DNA of 27,370 nt from Lutibacillus sp052034115 (GCA_052034115.1 JBPOIZ010000099.1:1-27370); one strand, 5' to 3'. Counted from the first letter of the stretch, positions 15,064 through 23,243 are shown. Numbers and translations are program-made. The notes: generated by a model not told the origin, from the sequence alone.

Positions 15064-16746
15064 TCAGCTCGTCGAGCCGGGCGTGCCCTGGAAGGCATCG
15101 AAGACCGCCCCCAGGTCCGGGAAGACGCGCTCACTGGAGATCGAATCAAGGACGCCATACCGGCCGAGCGTGGCCAGCAGGTCGGGGTCCGCACGGACCA
15201 GCCCGAAGTGGATGCCCGCGGTGTGCACGGTCTGCACCAACTGCTGCAGCGCAATCCCGGCTGAGAAGTCGACATCGTCGATGGAGGAACAGTCGAGCAC
15301 CAGCCACCGGACCGCTTCGGGGGCACCGTGGACGATGCCCATGACGTCGTCGACGAACCGACCGGCGTTGGCGTAGAAGAGTTGCGCGTCGAAGCGGAAG
15401 ACCACCAGTCCCGGCAGACTCTGCGCCCCCGGCTGGGCGGGCGCGTAGACCCGCTGACCGCCGCTGGCCTGACCGATGACGAAGTCGCGGGGCCGGTAGG
15501 CGCGCCGGACGACGTCGAGCAGGGAGAGGGTCACCGCCACGGCGAGCCCCTGTTCGACGCCGACGACGCACACGACCGCGGCCGTCACCAGGGCCACGAC
15601 GAACTCGCTGGTCCGCTCGCGTCGGATCCGCAACAGCCCCCGCACGTCGATCAGGCCGGCGCCGATGACCACGACGATGGCCGCCAGCACCGCCTTGGGC
15701 ATGGGAGCGAGGGCCGCGACGCCGACGGTGACGACGCCTAGCCCCACCAGCGACATGACGATGTTGGCGACCTGCGTGCGGCCCTTCTGGTCCTCCAGCA
15801 CCTCGGTCTTCGTCGGGCTGCCGTTGACGACAAACGTGCCGGTCAAGCCCGCGGCCAGGTTGGCGCCGGCCAACCCCACCAGGTCGCGGTTCACGTCGAC
15901 GCGCTGGCCATGCTTGGCCGCGAAGCTGCGGGACGTCGCCGCCGACTGGGCGATGATGATGACCAGGCAGCCGAGCACCGTGGTGCTGCCCTGCCCCAAC
16001 GACGACCACGACATACCCGTCGGAACGCCGACCGACGGCAGGCCGCCGGCCACGGCACCGACCACGGCCACCCCATGGCCGGCTGCCCCCCACCACGCCG
16101 AGGCGAGGATCGTCCCGATGACGACGACGATGGCACCCGGCACGGCGGGGGCAAACCGGCGCATTCCGAGAATCGCCACGATGGCTCCGACCCCGAAAGC
16201 CACGGTGGCAGCGTGGGCCTGCGGCAGGGCGGTCACCGTGGCCCAGAGCTGCTGAAACCAATTGCCGCTCGGTTTGGGCAGCCCCAGAAGCTCGGGCAGT
16301 TGGCCGGTGAGGACCTGCACACCGACCCCGGTGAGGAACCCGGTCAGGACCGGCGCGCTGAGGAAGTCGCCGATGAAGCCCAGATGGAGCAGCCGGGCCA
16401 CCACCAGCAGGGCCGCGCAGAGCAGCGCGACCAGCCCACTCCAGGCCAGCCACGACGGCGAGCCTGGGGTCAACCCCTCGATGCCCAGGCCGGCAAGCCC
16501 GCTCGCCAGCACTGCCGCCGTCGCCGAGTCCGCACCCACCACGAGCAGCCAGGACGAGCCGAGGAACGCGAAGACCACCGTCGGCGCCAGGATCGTGTAG
16601 ATCCCGGTCACGATGGGAGTGCCGGCGATCGAGGTGTACCCCATCACCTCGGGTATGGCGATCGCGCTGAGCGTCAGTCCGGCCAGGACGTCCTGACGAA
16701 GCCACGCCCGCTGATAACCACGCAGCCACTCCGGCGCCAACGCCAT
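15064..16746 (-). CDS. SulP family anion transporter with STAS domain
   Basis: A 560-residue membrane transporter. The N-terminal part carries the SulP core with about 10-12 hydrophobic helices, beginning with LRQDVLAGLTLSAIAIPEVM, the family signature, and including NLAAGLTGTFVVNGSPTKTE. The C-terminal 130 residues form a cytosolic STAS domain with VVFRFDAQLFYANAGRFVDD and LVLDCSSIDDVDFSAG. SulP proteins import sulfate, bicarbonate or dicarboxylates; the substrate cannot be read from sequence. GAGGAGG precedes ATG at 16746, and homology starts there, although the frame continues upstream. DUF1345 follows 48 bp downstream. Confidence 0.93.
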   Translation of the reverse strand: MALAPEWLRGYQRAWLRQDVLAGLTLSAIAIPEVMGYTSIAGTPIVTGIYTILAPTVVFAFLGSSWLLVVGADSATAAVLASGLAGLGIEGLTPGSPSWLAWSGLVALLCAALLVVARLLHLGFIGDFLSAPVLTGFLTGVGVQVLTGQLPELLGLPKPSGNWFQQLWATVTALPQAHAATVAFGVGAIVAILGMRRFAPAVPGAIVVVIGTILASAWWGAAGHGVAVVGAVAGGLPSVGVPTGMSWSSLGQGSTTVLGCLVIIIAQSAATSRSFAAKHGQRVDVNRDLVGLAGANLAAGLTGTFVVNGSPTKTEVLEDQKGRTQVANIVMSLVGLGVVTVGVAALAPMPKAVLAAIVVVIGAGLIDVRGLLRIRRERTSEFVVALVTAAVVCVVGVEQGLAVAVTLSLLDVVRRAYRPRDFVIGQASGGQRVYAPAQPGAQSLPGLVVFRFDAQLFYANAGRFVDDVMGIVHGAPEAVRWLVLDCSSIDDVDFSAGIALQQLVQTVHTAGIHFGLVRADPDLLATLGRYGVLDSISSERVFPDLGAVFDAFQGTPGSTS

Positions 16747-16837
16747 AGCAGCCTCCTCGGGTCGCGAGCGCCGGCGTCGGCCCAGGGGCCACCGTCGGCA
16801 CCTTTTGCTCCGGTCGTGCCGAACCGGCTCAGTGTAT

Positions 16838-16912
16838 GGCGGGCCACGCCCGGAGGCCGGCCCGGTGGCGGGCCACGCCCGGAGGCCGGCCCGGAGGCCG
16901 GCCCGGTCACCG
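16838..16912. repeat. 29-bp tandem repeat with internal 12-bp repeats
   Basis: GGCGGGCCACGCCCGG followed by AGGCCGGCCCGGT starts at 16838 and again at 16867, a 29-base period. Within the second copy the 12-base unit CGGAGGCCGGCC repeats again. The array lies in the divergent gap between the SulP transporter and the lactonase-like gene, upstream of both. Confidence 0.7.
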
Positions 16913-16956
16913 CGATCCGGCTCGACCACCACGATCCGGCTGACTTCTCGATCTTG

Positions 16957-16990
16957 AGTGTCGCGACATATAGTGTCACGACACATATAA
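16957..16990 (+). promoter_or_regulatory. Tandem TGTCGNGACA boxes upstream of the MBL gene
   Basis: A perfect palindrome TGTCGCGACA (16959-16968) and a near-copy TGTCACGACA (16974-16983) are spaced 15 bases apart. Each is followed by an AT run (TATAG and CATATAA) that is unusual in this GC-rich DNA. The pair ends just before the GAGGAGAG ribosome site, so it overlaps the promoter or leader of the gene. A dimeric repressor binding twice is likely; the downstream MarR protein is one candidate. Confidence 0.65.
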
Positions 16991-17005
16991 CGAGGAGAGT
17001 GACTC

Positions 17006-17857
17006 ATGGGCAAGGTCCGACGGGTCGGTGTCGTGAGCACCGGCATGGTGAAAGTGCGTCCGGAGCACATCGCAGCCACGTGGAAACCGATGATGTTGTG
17101 GATGGCCACGTCACGGAGGTGGACGGCGCCGCTGCCGATCCAGGCCTTCGTCGTCGAGCACGACGATGGGCTGGTGCTGTTCGACACCGGGCAGGATCGC
17201 GCATCGGTGACCGACCCGGGCTACTTCCCCGGAGGCATTGTCGGGGCGATGTATCGACGGACCGCGCAGGCCGACATCCCGGCCGGCCAGACCCTGACCG
17301 CCGGCCTCGAACGACTCGGGTATGCCGCCGCCGATGTCTCCACGGTGGTCATCTCTCACCTGCACCAGGACCACATCGGCGGGCTCGCCGAGGTGCCGCA
17401 GGCACGCGTCCTCATCGATCCCGACGAGTGGGCCACGGTGCACGCCAAGGGCGCCGAGCTGTCCGGCATCATGGCGCGCCACATCGAGGCCCCGGGACGG
17501 CGCTGGGAACAGATGAGCTACGACGGGTCGGCCCCCGGGCTGGCTCCGTTCGGCGAGTCCTTCGACCTGTTCGGCGACGGCGCCCTGGTGTTGGTCCGAA
17601 CTCCAGGACACACGCCAGGATCAGTGTCGATGATCGTGCGGCAGGACGGCTGGGCACCGATGGCTCTCGTCGGCGACCTGACGTATTCGTGCGAGCTGCT
17701 CGACTCGGGGGTCGTTCCAGGGGCTGGGGAGAAGGACGAACTCCGGCGCAGCAGTGACGCGGTCCTGTCGCTGCAGCGGCACCTGCCGACGTTGGCGGTG
17801 CTGGCGGCCCACGACCCGAGCGCTGGAGCTCACCTGGCGCGCGCCACCGCGGTCTGA
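17006..17857 (+). CDS. Metallo-beta-lactamase fold hydrolase, N-acyl-homoserine-lactonase-like
   Basis: A 283-residue MBL-fold enzyme. The dinuclear metal site is complete: SHLHQDHIGG (His118, His120, Asp122, His123), His202 in TPGHTPGS, Asp224 in LVGDLTYS and His269 in LAAHD. Layout and length fit the AiiA/AttM-like lactonase branch, which opens homoserine lactones; other MBL esterases share the motif, so quorum quenching is only a hypothesis. GAGGAG precedes ATG at 17006. Two TGTCGNGACA boxes lie directly upstream. The MarR gene follows 42 bp downstream on the same strand, suggesting a regulated pair. Confidence 0.87.
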   Translation: MGKVRRVGVVSTGMVKVRPEHIAATWKPMMLWMATSRRWTAPLPIQAFVVEHDDGLVLFDTGQDRASVTDPGYFPGGIVGAMYRRTAQADIPAGQTLTAGLERLGYAAADVSTVVISHLHQDHIGGLAEVPQARVLIDPDEWATVHAKGAELSGIMARHIEAPGRRWEQMSYDGSAPGLAPFGESFDLFGDGALVLVRTPGHTPGSVSMIVRQDGWAPMALVGDLTYSCELLDSGVVPGAGEKDELRRSSDAVLSLQRHLPTLAVLAAHDPSAGAHLARATAV

Positions 17858-17899
17858 TGCTGCTCGGGATCCCGCTTCGCGGCTGAGACCATAGGTGGC

Positions 17900-18358
17900 A
17901 TGCGGACCGCCGAGCAGCTGCGCTACCTCGTCCTGGCCGCCCAGCTCGAGGGGCGTCGCCAGTGGTCGCGCACCCTGCGAACCCTGGGGCTGACCCCGTC
18001 TCAGGCCGAGGTCCTCCGGGTGATTCAAGACCATGGTCCGGCGTCCGTGGGTGCCGTCGGCGCGCTGCTGGTCTGCGAAAGCGGAACCAACCCGAGCCGG
18101 CTGGTCGATCGCCTGGTCGAGCGCGGCCTCGTGCAGCGGGTGCCCGATGAGCACGACGCCCGGGCGGTGGTTCTGTCGCTGACCCCTTCGGGGGCGGCCC
18201 AGGCCGATGCCGTCCAACGGCTCGAGTCGGCGATGTACGACTACCTCGACCAGGTCGCGGGCACCGATGCAGCCGCGGCGATCAGGTTCCTTCGAGGTTA
18301 TGTCGAGGGCACCCCGGTCGGCGAGTCGTTCCGCCGCCGCGAGGCTGGCGGGCGGTAG
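17900..18358 (+). CDS. MarR family transcriptional regulator
   Basis: A 152-residue winged-helix repressor. The DNA-binding region spans about 33-100: LTPSQAEVLRVIQDHGPASV, the recognition helix CESGTNPSRLVDRLVERGLV, and a wing with VPDEHDARAVVLSLTPSG, the D-x-R-x-x-x-x-x-L-T-x-x-G signature of MarR. The N- and C-terminal helices form the dimer. The start ATG at 17900 has AGGTGG almost adjacent, a tight spacing. It follows the lactonase-like gene by 42 bp and probably responds to a small aromatic or lactone compound, but no ligand is evident. Confidence 0.9.
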   Translation: MRTAEQLRYLVLAAQLEGRRQWSRTLRTLGLTPSQAEVLRVIQDHGPASVGAVGALLVCESGTNPSRLVDRLVERGLVQRVPDEHDARAVVLSLTPSGAAQADAVQRLESAMYDYLDQVAGTDAAAAIRFLRGYVEGTPVGESFRRREAGGR

Positions 18359-18451
18359 GAACTCCCCGGGCCCGCTCCCCGCAGCCGTTCTGGTCGCACC
18401 CTCGGCACACGGTCGTCACCGACCACGAGGGATCCGCACCCAGAGCGCTAA

Positions 18452-18476
18452 CATCTGACCATTCAGTCAGATGAAT
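18452..18476. promoter_or_regulatory. Palindromic operator of the ArsR/CDF operon
   Basis: CATCTGAC (18452-18459) and GTCAGATG (18466-18473) are perfect 8-base inverted arms around a 6-base centre. A second nested dyad, ATTCA (18461-18465) with TGAAT (18472-18476), is of the kind seen in SmtB/ArsR operators. It ends 12 bases before the chosen ArsR start and overlaps an upstream in-frame ATG, which argues against that ATG as the start. Confidence 0.75.
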
Positions 18477-18488
18477 CAGGAGACCATC

Positions 18489-18890
18489 ATGGTGACCGCG
18501 GGACTCGACGGCTGCATGGTCAGCTGCGTCCACCCGGACAAGGTCGCCGTCGTGGTGGCCAACGCCCCCGATCCGGACGAGCTGATCACGGTCAGTGGTG
18601 TCTTCCGACTGCTCGCAGACCCAACGCGCGCCCGACTCCTCTACGCACTCCTGGAGGTCGGCGAGCTGTGCGTCTGCGATCTGGCGGCTGCCACCTCCAC
18701 GGCGGAGTCCACCGTCAGTCAGGCCTTGCGGATGCTGCGGGCCTCCGGCGTGGTCGCAGGCCGTCGCGAAGGACGGAATGTCTTCTATCGACTCTCCGAT
18801 GGACACGTCCGGATCCTTCTGGACATGACCCGCGAACACGTGGTCCACACTCGGCCCGGCGCCGCCCAGGGCGAATCGAGTGGTCGGTGA
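18489..18890 (+). CDS. ArsR/SmtB metal-sensing repressor with CadC-like and SmtB-like sites
   Basis: A 133-residue winged-helix repressor. It carries an N-terminal Cys9-x3-Cys13 pair (GCMVSC) and ELCVCDL with Cys61 and Cys63, the arrangement of the CadC alpha3N site for Cd/Pb. It also has Asp104-x-His106 and His117-x2-His120 (SDGHVRIL...REHVVH), the SmtB/CadC alpha5 zinc site. It probably releases DNA on binding Cd, Pb or Zn. The AGGAG site fits ATG at 18489; the in-frame ATG at 18471 lies in the operator. Its TGA overlaps the GTG of the CDF pump, so repressor and efflux gene are translated together. Confidence 0.9.
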   Translation: MVTAGLDGCMVSCVHPDKVAVVVANAPDPDELITVSGVFRLLADPTRARLLYALLEVGELCVCDLAAATSTAESTVSQALRMLRASGVVAGRREGRNVFYRLSDGHVRILLDMTREHVVHTRPGAAQGESSGR

Positions 18891-19792
18891 GCGGCGGCCA
18901 CGCCCACGCCGGCGCGACATCGGCAGCGGGCAGGCACCGATGGCGCCTCGCCCTGGCCTTCGGCCTCGTGGCCACCTTCTTCATCGTCGAGCTCGTCGCG
19001 GGACTCGCCTCCCGGTCGCTGGCCCTCATCAGCGACGCAGGGCACATGGCGGCCGATGTCGTCACCTTGGGCGCAGCCCTCATCGCGACCCGGATCGCCA
19101 CCCGTCCCGACACCACCGGGCGGCGCACCTTCGGTTCCTACCGCGCCGAGGTCTTCGCATCTGGTCTGGCGGTCCTGGTGATGCTCGGCGTCTCGATCTA
19201 CATCGCCATAGAGGGCGTCGGACGCCTCGGATCAGGCGTCGAACCGGCCTCCGCGACCATGTTGGTCGTCGGGGTCATCGGTCTGGTCATCAATGTCATC
19301 TGCCTCTTCCTGCTGCGAAACGGCGCCCACGAGAGTCTCAACGTCAAGGGCGCCTATCTCGAGGTCCTCGCCGACTCGCTCGGGTCCGTGGGGGTCATCG
19401 CCGCGGCCCTGCTCGTGCGCACCACCGGTCAGGCCTGGTGGGACACCGTGATCGCCCTGACCATCGCAGCCTTCGTGGCGGTCCGCGCGATCATGCTGGG
19501 TCGCGAAGTCCTCGCGGTCCTCGGACAGCACGCCCCCGCTGGTCTCGAGCCGACCGAGCTCGCGATCGCCCTGCACGCCGTCGCCGGCGTGACCGAGGTG
19601 CACGACCTGCACGTGTGGCAGCTCACCTCCGGCATGAACGTCGCCACAGCGCACCTCGTCACCGACACCGCCAACGCACCGGCGGCCCTCGACCAAGCCA
19701 CCGCCGTGCTCCGGGAACGGTTCGGCATCGCGCACGCGACCTTGCAGGTCGAGTCGACACCGGGCACTGAGTGCGTCGGCGCCGACTGGTGA
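18887..19792 (+). CDS. Cation diffusion facilitator (CzcD/ZitB-like metal efflux)
   Basis: A 301-residue CDF transporter that exports Zn2+ or similar divalent metals by proton antiport. Six membrane helices are followed by a cytosolic domain. Metal-site motifs are SDAGHMAADV (His53, Asp57, helix 2) and AYLEVLADSLGSVGV (Glu159, Asp163, helix 5); the helix-5 position is Glu, where the best-known zinc CDFs have His, as in several actinobacterial members. The cytosolic part shows VHDLHVWQLTSG, the CDF C-terminal signature. A short His-rich start (GGHAHAG) is present. GTG at 18887 overlaps the ArsR stop as GTGA. The ArsR repressor likely controls it in response to Zn/Cd/Pb. Confidence 0.92.
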   Translation: MSGGHAHAGATSAAGRHRWRLALAFGLVATFFIVELVAGLASRSLALISDAGHMAADVVTLGAALIATRIATRPDTTGRRTFGSYRAEVFASGLAVLVMLGVSIYIAIEGVGRLGSGVEPASATMLVVGVIGLVINVICLFLLRNGAHESLNVKGAYLEVLADSLGSVGVIAAALLVRTTGQAWWDTVIALTIAAFVAVRAIMLGREVLAVLGQHAPAGLEPTELAIALHAVAGVTEVHDLHVWQLTSGMNVATAHLVTDTANAPAALDQATAVLRERFGIAHATLQVESTPGTECVGADW

Positions 19793-19944
19793 GACGGCGC
19801 GCACGACGCGGCACAGCGGTCCCCGCGGCGGCGGATCCGCCTCGAGGAACGCCAGAGGCATGGCCGCACCTTCAGTGCGCTCAGCCGGACCGGGGCTCGG
19901 CTCGCCAGTAGATGCAATACATGCCCGGCCCGTAATCTGGGCCG

Positions 19945-20544
19945 GTGACCCTGCCGCCGACCACCCGGGGACGCCCCCGGGATCCGTCCATCGACTCCTG
20001 CGTCGTCGAGGCTGCTTTGGCCGAGCTCGCATCCAAGGGGTATGCCGCGTTCTCGCTGGCAGCGGTGGCTGACGCCGCGGGGACCACGCGTCCAGCGCTC
20101 TATCGCCGGTGGAAGGACAAGACCGCCCTCGTCGTGGACGCGGTGGCACACCTTGCCGAGGCCGATCCCCCCGTCGTCACGGGTGAGCCCCGCACGGATC
20201 TGGTCGCTGAGCTGGAGAACTTCGCGCACTGCATCACCGCCGCCGGGGCCAGTCCGCTGGCCGGGATGATGCTCTCCGACGAGGTCGACGCTGCGGTGCG
20301 CGCGGCATACCTGCAGCGGCTGGTCGCCCCCCGACGGGCGCGGTTGACGAGCATCCTGGCGGCAGCCGTCGAGAGCGGCGACCTGGACGCGGCTGCCGAC
20401 CTCGACGTGGCGGGGTCGTTCTTGACCGGCTCGTGGTATGCCTACCGGATTGCCGGGCGGGACCTGCCCGACGACTGGGCGGCTCGCGTGGTCCAGCTCG
20501 TCTGGGACGCCTGCTCGCCGAGGGCCACCAGACCGCGCCTCTGA
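19945..20544 (+). CDS. TetR family transcriptional regulator
   Basis: A 199-residue TetR-type repressor. Residues 8-58 hold the DNA-binding domain (RGRPRDPSIDSCVVEAALAE, then FSLAAVADAAGTTRPALYRR and WKDKTALV). The rest fits the TetR_C_11-like dimer domain (RTDLVAELENFAHCI, LVAPRRARL). The start is GTG at 19945. There is no ribosome site, but a TAATCT hexamer (19933-19938) ends 6 bases before it, as expected for the -10 box of a leaderless transcript; no good -35 is visible. The upstream 152 bp after the CDF gene hold no gene. No obvious target gene adjoins it. Confidence 0.88.
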   Translation: MTLPPTTRGRPRDPSIDSCVVEAALAELASKGYAAFSLAAVADAAGTTRPALYRRWKDKTALVVDAVAHLAEADPPVVTGEPRTDLVAELENFAHCITAAGASPLAGMMLSDEVDAAVRAAYLQRLVAPRRARLTSILAAAVESGDLDAAADLDVAGSFLTGSWYAYRIAGRDLPDDWAARVVQLVWDACSPRATRPRL

Positions 20545-20575
20545 CGTCAGTGGGGCGCGACCTGGCTCGCTGCGG

Positions 20576-21241
20576 TCATACCCGCTTGGTCTGGTGGGCC
20601 CACATCGCGATCTCGACGCGGTTGCGGACCGCGAGTTTGGTCATCAACGAGGCGACGTGGCTCTTGACGGTGCTCAGGCCGATGTAGAGATCCGCAGCGA
20701 TCTCGGCATTGGTCCGGCCACGGGCCAGCAGCCCGAGCACCTCCTCCTCCCGCTCGGTCAGCGGGTCGATCGGCTGGGGTGGCTTCTCGGGCGCGTGCTC
20801 GGCGAGGGTCGCCAGGAGCCGCCGCGTCACATTGGGCGCGATCAGCGCGTCCCCGTTCGCGGCGGCGTGCACCGCTTGGACGAGCAGGTCCGGGCCGGCG
20901 TCCTTGAGCAGGAAGCCCCGCGCGCCTGCGCGCAGGGCGCCGAGGACGTACTCATCGAGGTCGAAGGTGGTGATCACCACCACGGCCAGGGGATCAGCGA
21001 CCCCGGGGCCAGCAAGGCGCCGGGTCACCTCGACCCCGTCGAGCTCGGGCATGCGGATGTCGACGAGCAGCACGTCCGGACGCAGGCGTCGGGCCACCTC
21101 GATGGCCTGTATGCCGTCCCGCGCCTCCCCCACGACCTCCACATCCGGCTGGGCGCCCAGGATCATCACCAGCCCGGTGCGGACCAGGTCCTGATCATCG
21201 GCGACGACGACGCGGATGCTCGCCGGTGCACCTTCCGTCAT
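20576..21241 (-). CDS. NarL/FixJ-type response regulator
   Basis: A 221-residue two-component response regulator. The receiver domain (residues 9-125) has the acidic pair in VVVADDQDLV (Asp15, Asp16), phospho-acceptor Asp61 in LLVDIRMPELDG, Thr91/92 and Lys113 in GFLLKDA. A LuxR-type helix-turn-helix follows (residues about 156-215): PLTEREEEVLGLLARGRTN, AEIAADLYIGLSTVKSHV. Phosphorylation by the partner kinase should drive dimerisation and DNA binding. ATG at 21241 overlaps the TGA of the histidine kinase (ATGA). It is the last gene of a three-gene unit starting at 22838. It faces the TetR gene across 31 bp. Confidence 0.95.
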   Translation of the reverse strand: MTEGAPASIRVVVADDQDLVRTGLVMILGAQPDVEVVGEARDGIQAIEVARRLRPDVLLVDIRMPELDGVEVTRRLAGPGVADPLAVVVITTFDLDEYVLGALRAGARGFLLKDAGPDLLVQAVHAAANGDALIAPNVTRRLLATLAEHAPEKPPQPIDPLTEREEEVLGLLARGRTNAEIAADLYIGLSTVKSHVASLMTKLAVRNRVEIAMWAHQTKRV

Positions 21242-22377
21242 CGCGAGACCCGCACGGGGAGGACGGCTTCCACCAGCCAGCCGCCCTGTGGTGTCGGACC
21301 CGCAGTGACGGACCCGCCGAGCAGGTGGGCCCGCTCGGCCATCCCGGCCACGCCATACCCGGGTTGCCCCCCTGACGCCGGGCGGGCGGACCCATCGTTG
21401 GTCACGCGCAGCCGGAGGTCATCGCCGACCCGGGACACGTCGATGTCGATCACGGTCACGTGGCGAGCATGCCGGATCGCGTTGGTCACCGCCTCCTGGG
21501 CGATCCGGTAGACCGCCGCGTCCACCGGTGCGGGCAGCTCGGTGACGACGCCGGTGAGCGACACCACGACAGCGGGGGTGGCTCCCGTGCGGGCCAGTGT
21601 GCGCAGGTCGGCGACCCCTGGCTGCGGGGCGTATGCCTGCTCGTCATCCTCCCGAAGGACGCGGACCATGGCCCGCATCTGCGCCAAGGTGCGGGTCGCT
21701 TCGGCCTCGATGGTGGCCAGCACCTGCGCCGCCTGCGCGGGCTGAGTGCTGGCCACCACTCCGCCGGCCTGGGCCTGCACGGCAATGGCCGAGACGTGAT
21801 GGGCCACCGTGTCGTGCAGGTCCCGGGCGAGCGCCAACCGCTCCTGGTTGCGGATCTCGAGCCGCTGGCGCTGCCAGAGCGCGGCGCGGGAGCGGAAGAC
21901 CACTGCCACGGAGATGACCAGCAGCACCAGGAGGCTGCCACCGACGATGTCCGGCAGCCCGGCGGCGGCGGCATACAGGCCCAGGGTGACGACGGCGGCG
22001 ACGCACGGCATACCGATGGCGATCTCTGCGCCCGACCCCCAGCGCACCAGGGAGTAGAGCAGGACCAGGATGACCATCATCGACGAGGGGCCGAGGTCGG
22101 CACTGCCGGTGGCCAACTCGATGACGGCCAGCATCCCCGCGGCGCCGAAGCCGACCAGGCAGGTGGCCAGCGGATGGCTTCGGCGCCACAGGAGAGCCGG
22201 CATCAGGGCCATCGCGAGCAGGGTGACGTAGGGCTGGCCGGTCAGGTCCGTGCGCAGGAGGCCCTCCAGGACGGCCGCGAACTCAAACCCGCCGAGGAGG
22301 AGCCAGTCGGCGGGCCGGATCGACGGTGCCCCGCCGGGCCGTGGCTCGCGAGCGATGGCCCGCCAGACGGCTTTCAC
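21238..22377 (-). CDS. NarL-type sensor histidine kinase (HisKA_3)
   Basis: A 379-residue membrane sensor kinase. About five hydrophobic helices occupy residues 24-165 with short loops and no large extracellular domain, so the signal is probably sensed in or near the membrane. The dimerisation domain carries the phospho-His188 in ARDLHDTVAHHVSAIAVQAQ. The ATP-binding domain shows IAQEAVTNAIRHA (N box) and GYGVAGMAERAHLLGGSV (G box). The GTG start at 22377 overlaps the stop of the DUF6326 gene (GTGA), and its own stop overlaps the regulator start (ATGA). The signal is unknown; the coupled DUF6326 protein may be part of sensing. Confidence 0.95.
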   Translation of the reverse strand: MKAVWRAIAREPRPGGAPSIRPADWLLLGGFEFAAVLEGLLRTDLTGQPYVTLLAMALMPALLWRRSHPLATCLVGFGAAGMLAVIELATGSADLGPSSMMVILVLLYSLVRWGSGAEIAIGMPCVAAVVTLGLYAAAAGLPDIVGGSLLVLLVISVAVVFRSRAALWQRQRLEIRNQERLALARDLHDTVAHHVSAIAVQAQAGGVVASTQPAQAAQVLATIEAEATRTLAQMRAMVRVLREDDEQAYAPQPGVADLRTLARTGATPAVVVSLTGVVTELPAPVDAAVYRIAQEAVTNAIRHARHVTVIDIDVSRVGDDLRLRVTNDGSARPASGGQPGYGVAGMAERAHLLGGSVTAGPTPQGGWLVEAVLPVRVSR

Positions 22378-22838
22378 CCCTTCAGGCTAGAGGTCGCCGG
22401 GGTGCGCGGCCAGGTCCACGCCGAGCGCAGGATGTGCACCAGGATGACCAGTTCGACGGCGAAGCCCAGACCGTAGTAGAAGATCCACTCCCCGCCGGCC
22501 AGGTTGAACGCCATCCACGGGATCAGCAGGGCGGCGACGACGAGGTTGGCCATCCGGTTGGCGCGTGCGGGCAGGGTCGTGGAGAGCACGATCATCATGA
22601 TCGGGACCGACGAGGCCGCCAGCCCGCCGACCATGAAGCCCTGCGTGATGTCGAACTCCCAAACCCGGCCGTTGAGGATCCCTTGGACAGCGCCCGGCTT
22701 GTAGAGGCCGAGGACGTCGACGTAGATGTAGAGGCACATGAAGGCGGCCCAGGCCGCGGCAAGTTTGACCTGGACGGGAACCCGCTGGTCGGAGCTGGTG
22801 GTGGGGGACATCGGTGGCGTCGAGGTCTGCATGGTCAT
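22374..22838 (-). CDS. DUF6326 family membrane protein, first gene of a two-component operon
   Basis: A 154-residue protein with four hydrophobic helices (about residues 26-44, 66-86, 96-115, 120-142) and a polar Thr/Ser/Pro-rich N-terminus. I recognise the DUF6326 pattern from VKLAAAWAAFMCLYIYVDVL, followed by GLYKPG and ITQGFMVGGLAA. Members have no known function. GAAGGA precedes ATG at 22838; the frame is open further upstream without a ribosome site. Its stop overlaps the GTG of the sensor kinase, so the three genes are tightly coupled. A role as signal sensor, or as the output target, is inference. Confidence 0.85.
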   Translation of the reverse strand: MTMQTSTPPMSPTTSSDQRVPVQVKLAAAWAAFMCLYIYVDVLGLYKPGAVQGILNGRVWEFDITQGFMVGGLAASSVPIMMIVLSTTLPARANRMANLVVAALLIPWMAFNLAGGEWIFYYGLGFAVELVILVHILRSAWTWPRTPATSSLKG

Positions 22839-23243
22839 GGTGAGTCCTTCGTGGTGAGTCGAACAAGTGGTCACACCACGATGGCTGGACATGGCCCGGG
22901 TCTTCATCGGCCGGCAGGCTCGACCTGCCCCGGCCTAAAGTCGGATCGCTGCGCCCTCCCTTCGGCGGGCCAAGCGGTCACGCGGCGCTCATCCGCAGAT
23001 CCCGTAGGACGGCCCGTGGTGCAGCAGACACCGCGCACACGCCAACGGGTTCACTCACCGCACCCCAGGGAAGCGACCGAAGTCGGCACCGTCGACCGCT
23101 CCGGCTGAGCGACCATCAGCGCTTCAGATTGCCCGCGTCTGCCGAGGGCCACAGGCGGCGGTCGCCTCGTCGCGGTGGCCACACGGCCGCCCCGCGGCTG
23201 GCTCTCACTCAGCCGTCGCGCGGCGAAGCGCTCGGCGAGCCGC
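22839..23243. other. 405-bp gap with no recognised gene
   Basis: This stretch between the DUF6326 start and the SRPBCC stop has no reading frame I can support, no tRNA and no clear repeat. Its left end must contain the promoter of the DUF6326/kinase/regulator operon. Translated fragments next to the SRPBCC 3' end are Arg/Ala/Pro-rich and look non-coding. Confidence 0.5.

Noticed and set aside
15910..17757. Long plus-strand reading frame of 615 codons
   Set aside because: It is antisense to SulP and then out of frame with the lactonase-like gene; it contains no recognisable domain.
18471..18488. Upstream ATG start for the ArsR gene
   Set aside because: It lies inside the operator dyad and has no ribosome site, while ATG at 18489 has AGGAG at good spacing.
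19830..19841. 12-bp perfect palindrome GGCGGATCCGCC after the CDF gene
   Set aside because: In DNA this GC-rich a palindrome of this length is expected by chance every few kilobases, and no T-run or promoter adjoins it.
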